Positions 32,796 through 44,400 of a stretch of 64,000 nt of DNA are shown in pieces. The stretch covers positions 7,440,001 through 7,504,000 of the forward strand of contig JAHQIY010000002.1 in NCBI GenBank assembly GCA_019054805.1. The letters run 5' to 3'. Below the pieces are notes generated by a model. That model was not told the DNA's origin. It saw nothing but the letters and a program-made list of their open reading frames with translations, and did no database searches. This DNA comes from Brachionus manjavacas. Its lineage: Eukaryota; Rotifera; Eurotatoria; Ploima; Brachionidae. The position numbers and the translations under genes were made by a program. Every line of letters begins with the position of its first letter. Within the stretch, counting starts at the first letter, position 1.

Positions 32796-34231
32796 TTTAT
32801 CATTCTTGTCTTATTTTTGTTCTCTCGAGGGTCTAAAACAAATGGTTAAATTATCGAGAGGATGAAAAATTCATTTTTAAAAAAGTTAAGATTTATGATG
32901 CAGCGAACTCCGATGCTTATTTTTTATTTTAATTTGATTAATTTAAATTTATTTTGCAGATAGTTTGGTATTTCAAAAGATAATTTCAAATTAAAATTAA
33001 TAAAAAATTACAATCAACAAAAAAATTCTAAAATAATTTTAAATAGATCCATTTGATCTGATATTTAAAACATTTCTTGAAATACGTTGAAATTAGATAT
33101 AAAAAAATGCTTCTGACTGATTTTTAAATTAAAATTTTTAAAATATTTCCTATCATACCCGGAAGGTTAATTTATAATGATGAATCATATAAAATATCAA
33201 ATGAAATTGAATTGCTTTCTCAAGCATAATTTAATGACACCGGATCAAATTCAACACTTTTGAAGAACTTTTATCTGATTTTTGAAGTGTAAAAAGAATT
33301 AATTTAGAAAATTAAAATAACATCGGAATTATCAAACATTTTCGATTCGAATACTAATAAACAAAATCAAGTCCATGCATACATTTGTTTATGTCCGATA
33401 ATATGCTTTTTGACTTAGAAAAAATAAACCCGAAATTAAGATTTAATTAACTTTTTTTTTTTGGTCAATCACTCCACCTTTGAATATTTGAAAACTAAAT
33501 TCCCTATCAACTGTAACCTAGATTAGTCGACCTTGTAACCATGTGACTTTAAAATTTACCGCAATTCTTTGATAATGACTTTTTGTTTTTGACTTTGTCA
33601 ACAGTTTCACTATTGTTGCTGAAAATGAATTAACTGGGGTCCGTTTTTTTTTAAGTTAAGTCAAATCGAGCCTTGCTTTTAAAAATGATAGTAACTCGAA
33701 AAAAAAGTTGTAAAATTTAATTCATAAATTTATTTTATTGAAAAAAAAGAATTGAAGAAATTGTTTATTTGATGAACAAAAGATTCAACTAATTCATTTT
33801 CAAACATTTGACAGCATTCTAAACTTTTGTATTAAATGATAACTTTGTTTATCAAATTTAATGGTTTATTTATTTTATTTCTTTATATTCCAATTGGGGA
33901 TATCCCATTAGTTATTAGCTTAGAGATATAATTGTATTATTATTTTTTATTTATATTCACTAAAAAAAGAAAGCCCATTCAAAATATCCCGCGAGATTTT
34001 CCAAAAATGTATTCAAATAAAATTGAATTAGTTTGGTCGTTTTTAAAAGGACTTTGGAGTGTTTTAGAAAAAAAGTTTAACTTTTATTAACTAGATTTGT
34101 CAAGAAATTAGAACTAAAATCAGTCTGAATTCAAAATTTTTCTCACTTGGTATTAAAATGAAGTTGACTATAAAATTTTATTTGGAGAAAAAGAATGGCA
34201 TCTATTTTAACCCCCTTAGATGCTTCCCACA
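32796..34231. other. Gene-free stretch
   Basis: AT-rich with no frame or repeat recognised. Confidence 0.5.
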
Positions 34232-34778
34232 CAAAATTTTTTAACACTAAGAGCACCAAACGAGTGGTTTGACTCGTTTTAAAAAATCTTAAATCCTCAC
34301 ATTTTTTTACAGATTTTTTGAATAAATATAATAACTCTTTTTTGATTAATGTAGATTGCATCTTTATCTTTAAAAAAAGTTATTCACAAATAAATTTAGT
34401 AAAAATATTTATATATTCTTTTCATTTGGGTAGACAATGAGATTTAACTATTAAAGACCATTTTTCGTTATTTCAACCTTTTTATATCAAATTAAACGTA
34501 GTTCGAGACGGAGCTCTTGTTTAAGGATGCGGGTATATTGTAGATTAGAGAATTTTTATTTAAAATTAAAATTAAAAATTTAATTATTAATTAATTAAAA
34601 TTAAAATTTAATTTCCTTAAAGTTACAATAAAGGAAAAAGGCAAGATTAAAAAAAATAACTAAAAAAGTACAAAAAGGATGCTTATTTTTTAATATTCTG
34701 ATTGTCTTCACCTCATTTTTTAAATATTCTGGATTTCAAAAATACGAAAAAATGTGTGGTGCCTCTAGTGTTAAATAA
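34232..34778. mobile_element. TTAA-flanked element with short terminal inverted repeats
   Basis: The left end is TTAACACTAAGAGCACCA and the right end, read inward, is TTAACACTAGAGGCACCA, a 17-18 bp terminal inverted repeat starting with TTAA on both sides. TTAA targets are typical of piggyBac-type elements. About 550 bp long with no transposase, so non-autonomous. The left arm contains a palindromic ACGAGTGGTTTGACTCGT. The right half shares GTTCGAGACGGAGCTC and following blocks with the repeat at 11.63 kb, so that repeat may be a diverged relative. Confidence 0.6.
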
Positions 34779-36600
34779 AAGTTTAAAGCAAAAATTGGCA
34801 TAGATTCAAACGATAAAACAGAATTATAAAAGTTTTTTAGTATTTATCTGATGTTACCGGTAACAATTTTGAAAACAAACATTTCTAAGTCAATGTCGAG
34901 TTAATAAAATATCTTTTTGTCTTTTTCACCATCGAACTCTAAGTCATGATTTCAAAAAAAGTGAAAAAGGAAATATCAGTTCCTTCCAATCCAACCTTTC
35001 ACTTTTTTTCATGGTTCTACGCGGTTAATCGAGTCTAATTCTTAATAAAAGAGATAAACATACCTAATGATATTTTAAATTTCAGCTGTTTTGTTATTAA
35101 AGTATTAACTAATTTATTAACCCTATTACATTTTTTACAAAAAAATCTCTTTTTACCAAATTGTAAAAAAAAATCAGATATTTTTTCATTTAATTCAAAA
35201 AAAATTCGAAAAATTTAATATTTTCAATATTTTTAAGACATTCTCGTAAATTTCTATATATTAACATAATTTCACAATAAATTATTTAAATTACCGTAAA
35301 TTGTGTATTTTTTCATTTTTTCAAATCACCGAAATAAACGTAAAATATAGTAAAATCCTTGTATAAAATCACTACTGTATGTATTTTTTCTCTTTAAAAA
35401 ATTTTGAATAAGGAAAAACTAAAAAAAGGAATTATTTTTCAAATTACAAATAAAAATTATTAAAGTTATTAAATAAATTAAGAATTTGCATTTTTAATTT
35501 AATTTATTTGTTATTTAAATGATGATTCAATCAAATAGTATTTTTTTTATTTCCATAATATTTTTTAGAAAATTTAAATCTTGAATAAATTTTTTATTTT
35601 AATTTTTAACTTCGAGTTTAAACATTGGTTTCAATTAATAATGCTTATTAATTTTTTGAAATTTTGTCGCAAATTTTTTTAAACAAGAGATAATTTAGCT
35701 AAATTTTTTAATAAATTAAATATGTAAATATAAATAGAATTTTACAAAATTAATGTTCAAAGTATTTAATATTCAATTTATTTTTACAAAATTTATTTAT
35801 TTAATATACTTTTTTGTAAGGAAAACTCGGTTTTGGTCCGTATGACAATAGCTTTCGTTAAAAATCATTCAGTTTGAAAAAATTTATAAATTTTTTACAA
35901 AAATTTCCTGAATTTTAAAGTTCATTTGATTTTTGTTTCTTAAATTTATTTTTATAAAATTTAACAATACACAGCTTTAATCTTTTTTAATTTTCGCTAA
36001 TTTTTTTTATATAAAATCGGATGATATTTTTTTGTAATTTTTTTGACACTAGAAATGCCGTATTTTTTCCTTTTTTTGGGCTACGCTTAATTTTAAAACC
36101 ATTTGGCATTGCATTTTTGAACCTTTTTTAAAACATTGGATCAAAACAATATTTTTATCAGCCAAATGAGAGAAAGAAATCCTTAAGATGGCATAAATAA
36201 ATTATTCCAAAAAAAAGAAAAATTCTTTTATTTAATAAAAGGCTGATAATTAAAAAAAAAAAATTCAATTTTAGGTTTATTTAATTTTTTGGAGTTTTCA
36301 ATAGAAATTTTTTAAAAATTTTTTTTATTTGATAAATACTTTGAAAATTTTAAATTTCGATCTTTTAAAAATTAAGGTTGAGAAAATATTTTATTTTTAA
36401 AGTTAAAGAAAAATCTCAAAATATGCAAATTGGTTGCTTAAAGTTTCAAACCATAGGGCTAAGAAAAATACTCTTCTAAGCGGTCTTTGCTCTTATAGGA
36501 ACAATCCTAAAAAATAACAAATATCTATTGTTATTTTACAATTGTATACAATTGAGCTTTTTTTGCAAAACCTAATGATTAAATTTTTCTCCTAAATCAA
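34779..36600. other. Gene-free stretch
   Basis: Extremely AT-rich. No frame, no repeat recognised. Confidence 0.5.
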
Positions 36601-36639
36601 ACTTGATCTAGAAAAAGATAGTTTAAAAAATTGATTGAA

Positions 36640-37530
36640 AATTTCATCAAATAACCAGCACATGATTAATAGCGCCTGTTGGGCGTTCGGGTCAATTTGA
36701 CACATGGCATTCTTTTAGGCCAGAGTCAACCTCAATTATTTGTATTGGAGATTTCGGTCATAGACCTTGGTGAGCCAGGTAAATCATTCGGAAAATCAAT
36801 AATTGTTCAAGAGGATAATTTGCTCGAGATTTTGGAGCACTTATTAGCAAATACTTTTGGAGGAAATTTCAAGTACAAGCTTAGAAAAACATTCGGTCCG
36901 GCAAATTAATTTAGGTCAATAAGCCGAAGCATCTAAATTGGCCATCCAGGTTATAAAATATCAATGGGAACATTATTTTTGTTTATTGAGTTTATGTTCG
37001 TTACGGGACACTTAACTTGATATAAATTCTCAACAAGGATATCAAGCTCTAGTCATTAAGAAATGTCAAGAGGCTTAAATTGCGCAAAGAATGTTCTCAG
37101 CAGCTCAATCGGCCTGTTTGAGATAAAGATCACTGCAGCCGGGTCAATCAAAATTAGGAGCCTCTCTTAAGAGCATTATTTATCTTATCTAATTGAATTG
37201 TGTATTTACCTTAGAAGCTAGAGATAAACATTGACATTTTTATGGACATCAAAATAAATATTTACAAATGGATCTTTAGAGGTTATAGCCATAGCAACTT
37301 TGAATCCGAAAAAGTCGCTTCTGACCGGCTTCTAATTGCTGCCATCAAATTCATTCACATTTTTTAGCACACAAATTCAATTTTATTGCCGTGGTAAATC
37401 CGAACCACAAATATTTAGAAAAGGTTACGTTTAAATGTAAATAACTAAATCGTCTATTCAATACTAAAAGAGCAATCTTTGCACGTAAGCAAACTCGAAT
37501 TTAATTTCACAGTTATTAAAAGACCACTCG
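36640..37530. promoter_or_regulatory. Less AT-rich island upstream of CELSR, candidate enhancer
   Basis: About 0.9 kb of balanced composition in a 9-kb AT desert, including GATA-type sites (TTTATCTTATCT near 37180, GAGATAAAGATC near 37114, AGAGATAAACA near 37221) and the palindrome CTCTTAAGAG (37164). A frame open to 36909 with VLEISVIDLGEPGKSFGKS has no ATG at its apparent start and no splice partner, so coding is possible but unsupported. It lies 4-5 kb upstream of the CELSR start codon. Confidence 0.35.
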
Positions 37531-39000
37531 ACTAATAAAGTAGAAAATGTATACAAAATAAATAAACTTTTTTAAAGCTAAAATTAGTCGTACTAATTAT
37601 TAATTTACAGAAAAACTAGACATTTTTTTAATCCTGTTAGTCGGAGAAGAAGCATAAAAAATAAGACTCGTAGGGATCATCAATGCGGCACCAAAGAAAC
37701 ACTGAAAAATGATTTTTCTTTAGTATTTATAAATTTTAGTATTTTAATTTATTTTTAGAACTAATTTTAAAAGATCTTTTTTTTTGAAAGAACACTAAAA
37801 TTAAATTTTTTCGGAAATAAGAAGAAACGAGACAAGGAATTTTTAAATCATAAGACAAAAAAATTCAAAAAATCAAATTTTTCTTTTAGTTTTTTAAAGC
37901 TTAAAAAAATTTAAATTTGAAAAATAATTTTAAAGAGAATTATTGTCGATTTGAGCTTTTTTTTTTCATTCAAAAATTGTACCAAACAATTATAGATAAT
38001 CATTTTTTGATACTTATTGAAGGCAAAAAAAAATTTTTTAATTCAAATAATTTCATATGTTTCAAGATTAAATTTATTTCCTGGGTGAAGTCTTTTTAGG
38101 TAAAAAAATTGACCCCCCCTCCCAAAAAAAATTAAAATAAAATTTTTTTTTTAGAAAAAATCATATTTAATAAATTCATTTTTGAAATTATTAAGACATT
38201 TCAATTCAAATATTATTAATATTAAAACTTTGGGGAAAATTACAAATAAAAGTGAACAAGTTTTAGAAATAGTTGAACCACAAAATTAACAAAAATAATT
38301 CGACTCCTAAAAAAAATGATAATAATTTTTCTAAGAATATTTTTTTAATTTAATTTTAAAAGATTAATTATATAATCACTTTTTTTACGATTTAATACAT
38401 TATATTTTTGGTTAAAAAAGTTAATTTTTTGTTTGGTGTAGAATTCAAATTTTTTATTGTCAAAGGGGTTTTGTAGTTTTATCCTCCCTAAGTAATTGTA
38501 ATTGTAAGTAAACATTTCATTTGGTCAGAAATTTTCAATTTAAATAAAATTTTTGTCGAAATCTTAAATTTTTGATTCTTGATAGTGTTTAATTGATAAA
38601 AAATTTATTACTAAGTAAAAAATAGAAACCTAATCAATCTTTTGATACAAATTTAGTACATTGTAAATATATAATTCTTGTTTTTTTAATCAAATCTAGA
38701 TAAGATAAAAGACAAACAGTCTTAGACTGGACCTTTTTTAAACAATAACGAATAAGACAATCTAATTATGGTTTTAACTAGACAAGATTTAAAATAAATA
38801 AACATTAAGAATTTATTTTCTTTAAAAAAAATTTACTTAATCACTCTTATAAAACTTGTTAATTCAAAATTGCTTATTAATTTAATACTTTTGCAAAATA
38901 AAAGGGTAGTATATTTATAATTTTAAAGTTTTTTAAAAGTTTATTTATTAAATTTAGATGGTTGATCAAAAATATAAGTCTTGTTTTTTTTTAAATTTTT
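37531..39000. other. Gene-free stretch
   Basis: AT-rich; the frame at 37917-38099 is low-complexity Phe/Lys/Ile sequence. Nothing else is seen. Confidence 0.5.
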
Positions 39001-39004
39001 TTTT

Positions 39005-39178
39005 CAAAAGTCCGAATCAAAGACTTTGATTTTTTTTCCGAACGTTCCAGGAAATGATATTATTGCAGTCCCAGGTGGTTATTATGGAAGCCAAGCGAGT
39101 GTTGGACTTTTTTTTTTAATTTTAAAGTCTGGACTTGGACTTTAATTTGGATTTTTAAACAACTCTGGTCAGTTCAAT
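39005..39178. repeat. GACTTT-word repeat, copy C
   Basis: Contains AAGTCCGAATCAAAGACTTT, CGAACGTTCCAGG, GTTGGACTTTT, AAAGTCTGGACTTGGACTTT and AAACAACTCTGGTCAG, sharing its right end with copy B. Confidence 0.5.
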
Positions 39179-41408
39179 TGTTTTTTTTTACTTTTTATGA
39201 GAAATTTTCTATGGTCCCAACTAAGAACATAAGCCGTAAAAATAGTACATTAAATATAGACCATTGCTATTAACTCTTTAATTGTGAATGTTTTTCTAGA
39301 ATTGTATTTTCAATCAGCATAATAATTTTATGGCCGAATTTTACTATAGATAGTAACACCGAGAAATATATTTTGTTATTTATCAGTACTTCTCAGAGGT
39401 GTGATTAATTTGTTGAACTTTGAATGAAAAACAAATGACTATGAATTTATTTCCGACCTAAAAAAGAGTAAATAATTCAAAGCTAGATGCGTATTTAAAT
39501 TTTATTGCTGAAAAAATATTCATTGAAATAGTTCTATATTCGGTCGATAAAGATCTTAACTAAATGGACTAAATTTTCAGACTTTTTTTCTAGGAAAATC
39601 ACCATTCATTTTAAATATTGAAAAAAAATAATGGATTAATTAAAAATCAGTCTTTTTTCATCAAAAAAATAATTAATCATACAATTATTAAAGTAATGGA
39701 ATTCTTTTGTTAAAATAAAACCAAACATGACAAAATCAAATAGCTTAATTCAAATGTTTAGATAGTAAAATACTAAAAAAGGTTTTTAAGTGCTTAAACA
39801 AAACTATTTTGTCATAAAGCCGATAATTTCCAGGTTTGTTATATTTGTTTATTGCAGTTATTTTATTTAATTATTTTACAAGTTTATTTAAACAGGTTCA
39901 GTGAAATTCTGTACAAAGAGATAACAATGGCAAAATTAGTGATGAACATTTAATGACATCAGATGTTCCTCTAGGACCGATATTTACCTCTCATTTGTTT
40001 AGTTATCGGTTTTTTAGAAGGAGATAAAATTTTGAAGATGATCAGATAGCATTCAAATTGAAAGAAAAAATAAAACTTTCGTAGAAAATTAGATAAAAAA
40101 GCTTCAAGTATGTAATGGTCGATAAAAAAAATAAAAATGCAATTCAAGGCTTAACTTAGTAAAAATTTTTTTTAAAAAAGTGGAGTTTTGACTCAAAAAC
40201 ACTAGGAGACTTTTAAAAAACTGTAATCAGGTAGTTCAAGACTATTCATTTGTTTGAACATGTCTCAACTCATACTAAGAAAGTAACAACAAAAGAATAT
40301 CAAGCTTTTCAGCAGTTTTGTCTTTTCAAAAGAATAAAATATGATATTATCTACTAATTTAGAAATCACGAGCATTTTAGTCAGCTGAAACTAAAAGTGT
40401 AAAATCGCCTTTTTGAGTTATTTTTTTCCACTGGTGATCAGAATTTTAGATAAAAGGGGTAATGTTCAAGTCTTAGATTTTTTTCCTAGAATAATTTCAA
40501 TAGAAAAACTTGACTTAAAAAAATTTTAAATTAAATATTTTATAGAAAATTAATCATGTAGTAGTAGTAGTAGTAGTAGTGTGAGCTGTAACACATAAGT
40601 GTGAGTGCAGTTCATAACGCTGCACTTTATCAGCTTGCAACCTAAGTTGCATTAAGTCAAAGTTCCTCAGTATCAAAAATTAATTATGTAAAATTAATAA
40701 ATTTCATATAAATAAAAAATCTGTAGTAAGAAAAATTTTAGTTTTTACAACAATCTTTAAAAAAATGTAAATTGTTATTGAGATGCATAAGTTTAAGATG
40801 TTGATTCTTTGGTTTTATAAATTTTGGAGATTTGCCCAAAAACTAATCACTTAATTGTTTTTAGAAAAAAATAAAATTTTTTTGTTAGTTTCATAAATAA
40901 GTCTAAAATTTGTTCTATAAAAATTTAATTAAATTAATTATTTAATTTATATTTTAGAGTTTATCCGTAATTTTTTCTTACAAAAATAATCAATGAGTAT
41001 ATTTCTAAAAAAAATTTTAATGATTTAATTATCAACTAACTGAAACATCATTAAAAAAAGTTAGTTTAATTTTTGTTCTAAAATTCATTATGTTCTTATA
41101 AAGAATTTTAAAAGAATCTAATTTTCTTTGTTGCTTAATTTTATCAGAACAATTTAGACAAGAGAATAAAATATTAAGTAATTTTTTCTCAAATTAGAAT
41201 TTTCTCTTTTTTAAACCAAAAAAAAAAGCACAATTTTAACCAAAATTAAATTTCACAAAAAAATTCAATAATCTCAAACTGTAAAAACTTAACAATTTTT
41301 GTAAAAAAAAAAAACAATTAAAAAAAAAAGTTGTACAATTATCCATAATTTTAATTTAGATTTAAATAGAATGTTAATTTTTTGAACAAATTGGAAACGA
41401 CTCTTGAA
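39179..41408. other. Region upstream of CELSR, with a (GTA)n microsatellite
   Basis: AT-rich, apart from (GTA)7 at about 40558-40580 followed by a more balanced 100 bp (GTGAGCTGTAACACATAAGT). The CELSR promoter and 5' UTR should be near the right edge; no specific element is visible. Confidence 0.5.
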
Positions 41409-44400
41409 ATGAATGTTCTAATTGTATTTTATCTATTCTTAAACGAATACCTTGTCTGCGGCTATTTATTTACAGAACGCATTTATAGATTTAAACTAGC
41501 GCAGAGCGTTCCGGCAAATAGCCTCATAGGAAAATTGAGTCTTTTGGACAGCAATGGCTCGCACATCCAAATAAACTGGAGACCAAAATCGAATTTTTTT
41601 AATTTCAACTCCACTTCACTTGAAATCAAAACCTCACACCAGTCCATTCCCAAAGGAAGCTATTATTTCCAAGCCACAAGCTACGAACGACAGCGCTCGC
41701 TCAGCCACTGCTACATTTCCATCCAAGTCCAGGACGAATCTGCGAATCACGCGCCCAAGTTCCTGGTCGACCCCTACCAATTCCAAGTATTTGAAAACAA
41801 CGCACCGGACACTCTAGTCGCTCAAGTTAATGCCATCGACCCGGACATTAACGAAAACGGCCGCCTAACCTATCACTTGATAAATGACAACAGTGGTCCG
41901 AGTCCATTCCACATCAGGTCAGACACTGGTCAAATATTCGCCAAAAAAACCCTGAATTCAGAGCGGCAAAATTTCTATGAACTGACCATAAACGCGGTGG
42001 ACAACAGCGCAGAGAGACTAAGCGCAACTAGTCGCGTGCACATACGAGTCGTGTCCCAGTACGACTTTCAGCCAACACTAGACTCGCACATGTACAACAT
42101 TAGTCTGGACGAAAATAGCGATTTTACCAAGCGGCCGGTTATTTTCACAGTCACAGGCTTCGATCGGCACACGAACTCATCTCTGCTCGCCTACTCTCTG
42201 TGGGGCTCTCTGGACGACCTGAACACCTTTGAAATAGATAATGCAGGGAGAATACATCTGGTCTCTAAGCTTAACTTTAGAATGAAAAGTTTGTACACTC
42301 TGGGTGTTTATGCGCACGATTTGGGCCTGCCGTCTTGTCCGGTCAGGTCCGAGTTAAATATTCACATAGTCAGTATGAACCCGAGCTATGTGACTTTTTC
42401 TGCACCTTTTTATGAGTTCATTGCATTTGAGCATGTGCAAACAGGCTCGGAAATTGGTCGTGTGGTAGCCTACGACCGCGATCAGCCCCAATCCGCACTT
42501 GGCTATAAACTAAGCGGAAAGGTTCCATTTAAAATTGAGTCCAATGGACTCATAGTCACCACTGCACAGGTCCAGAGGCAAATCTACGAGTTCTACGTGA
42601 CTGCTACAACTTCCAAATCTAAATCGAGTGTTAGGGTCAAAGTGAAAATTTTGCACTCGAGTGAACAAGTGCCTCAATTTGCCAAGAAAAATTACAAATT
42701 GACAATTAGTGAGGACGCGGCCATTGGTTTGCCATTGCTCACTCTAAATGTGGTCAACAAGGACTCGAATGCTCTGCTGGACTTTACAATCGAACAAGAC
42801 GAAGACTTGTTCTCGCTAATTCGGCAAAGTTCGACAAGAACTTTTTTGACGCTGGAAAAATCGAGTTTAAATTTTAAAAAAAAATCCTTCTATGAATTGA
42901 ATGTGCGGGTGATGGATCAACAAGACGGCCTCTATTCCACGTCCAAAATAGAGCTTACCGTGTCACCAAACACCAAATATTTTCCGCGATTTACCCAGGA
43001 TGTTTACTCGTTTAGGATAAGTGAAAACTCGGCCATTAATAGCCTAGTGGGCTCGTTGAGCACAGTGTCAAGCGATAGCCAGGTCATTTTTCGGCTAACC
43101 ACTGCCGCAGTGACCAACAGCGATTTTCGTCTCGATGACCAAACTGGCAATTTGTATGTGGCCAACTATTTGGACCGGGAAAAATACAATGCAGTCACTT
43201 TGTACGCCAGTGTGTCCTATAGGGACAAAAATTTTCGCTCCGATCACGCTCTCATACAAATACAAATACTGGACGTCAATGACAATGAGCCAGTTTTTAC
43301 CAGACCCTTCTACCAGGCATACATTTACCAAAATACTAGAATTGACGAGTTTGTTCTACGTGTAGAGGCTACTGATCAAGACGAAGACTTGAATGGTCTG
43401 CTTAAGTATTCTCTAGTTGACCAAACTAGTCCTGTGTACATTGACAGGTCATCAGGGGTCCTTCGTCTTAAATCAGCCGTAGACAAAGACTTAAATGTGA
43501 CCGTAATGGCCAGTGATTCCGGCTCGCCTATGCTCTCCACTAAAACTTTCATCCTGCTAAAGCATTTGAGCTATGGCAAAAGTGCGCCAATTTTTGACGC
43601 CGATCATGTTTTTGACATTTTCGAGCCCTTGCAGATCGGCTCCATTATTGGCGAAATGAGCGCCCGAGTGGCCGATGCTGAGTACCAAAGTGATATTATC
43701 TTTAAACTGATGGACACGGGTCTGTTCAATTTACGGCCTTCGGGAAGGTTTAATAGAGTATTTTTGGTGTCTGCATCAAGACTAGAGTCCAGTGCTAATG
43801 TGACAGTTCGAGCTTACTCTGGGTCGCTCTACTCTGATTGTGCTGTTGAAGTCAGAATTAGAAAAATGCACAAAATTGCTCCGATTGTTCCGGATAAATT
43901 TAAAATTGTGTTCAATCACTTTAAAAATTATTTTTTGACCGAACAAGCACCAAGAGTACCTGTGGAAAATTTTGACCCAGTTTTTAACTGGACCTTTGGG
44001 TAATGTTTTATATTCAATTAAAATATATTCTGTTATTTAAATGTTCAAAATAGTTTAGCGGACAAAATTGGCCGTCAACTGATTAATATAGAGCCCAAGA
44101 CTGGTCGGATCACTCTGAGATCAGTGCTGAATTCCAATAATTTGATAAATACATCTTTCATTGTGGCCATAAGTGATGGTAGTTTAATTAATTAATTAAT
44201 TAGAACAAAAAAAAATAAAAAATTCTCAAATTTTTTATTCAAGATAGTGGAAGTTTAGTTAATTCGACTTGTGAGTTGATTGTTACAATGGTAACAGAGA
44301 ACATGATATCCGAGAGTGCTTCTCTGGTTGTTTATGGCATGCAATTGGATTCTTTTATGGACTTTTATTATAACAACTTTACTCAATTGGTTTCGGACTT

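Noticed and set aside
40558..40580. (GTA)n as part of a larger element
   Set aside because: Only a simple microsatellite is supported; the adjacent balanced tract has no second copy.
41382..41408. Extended CELSR start before 41409
   Set aside because: The extra nine codons begin with TTG; the first ATG at 41409 directly precedes a good signal peptide.
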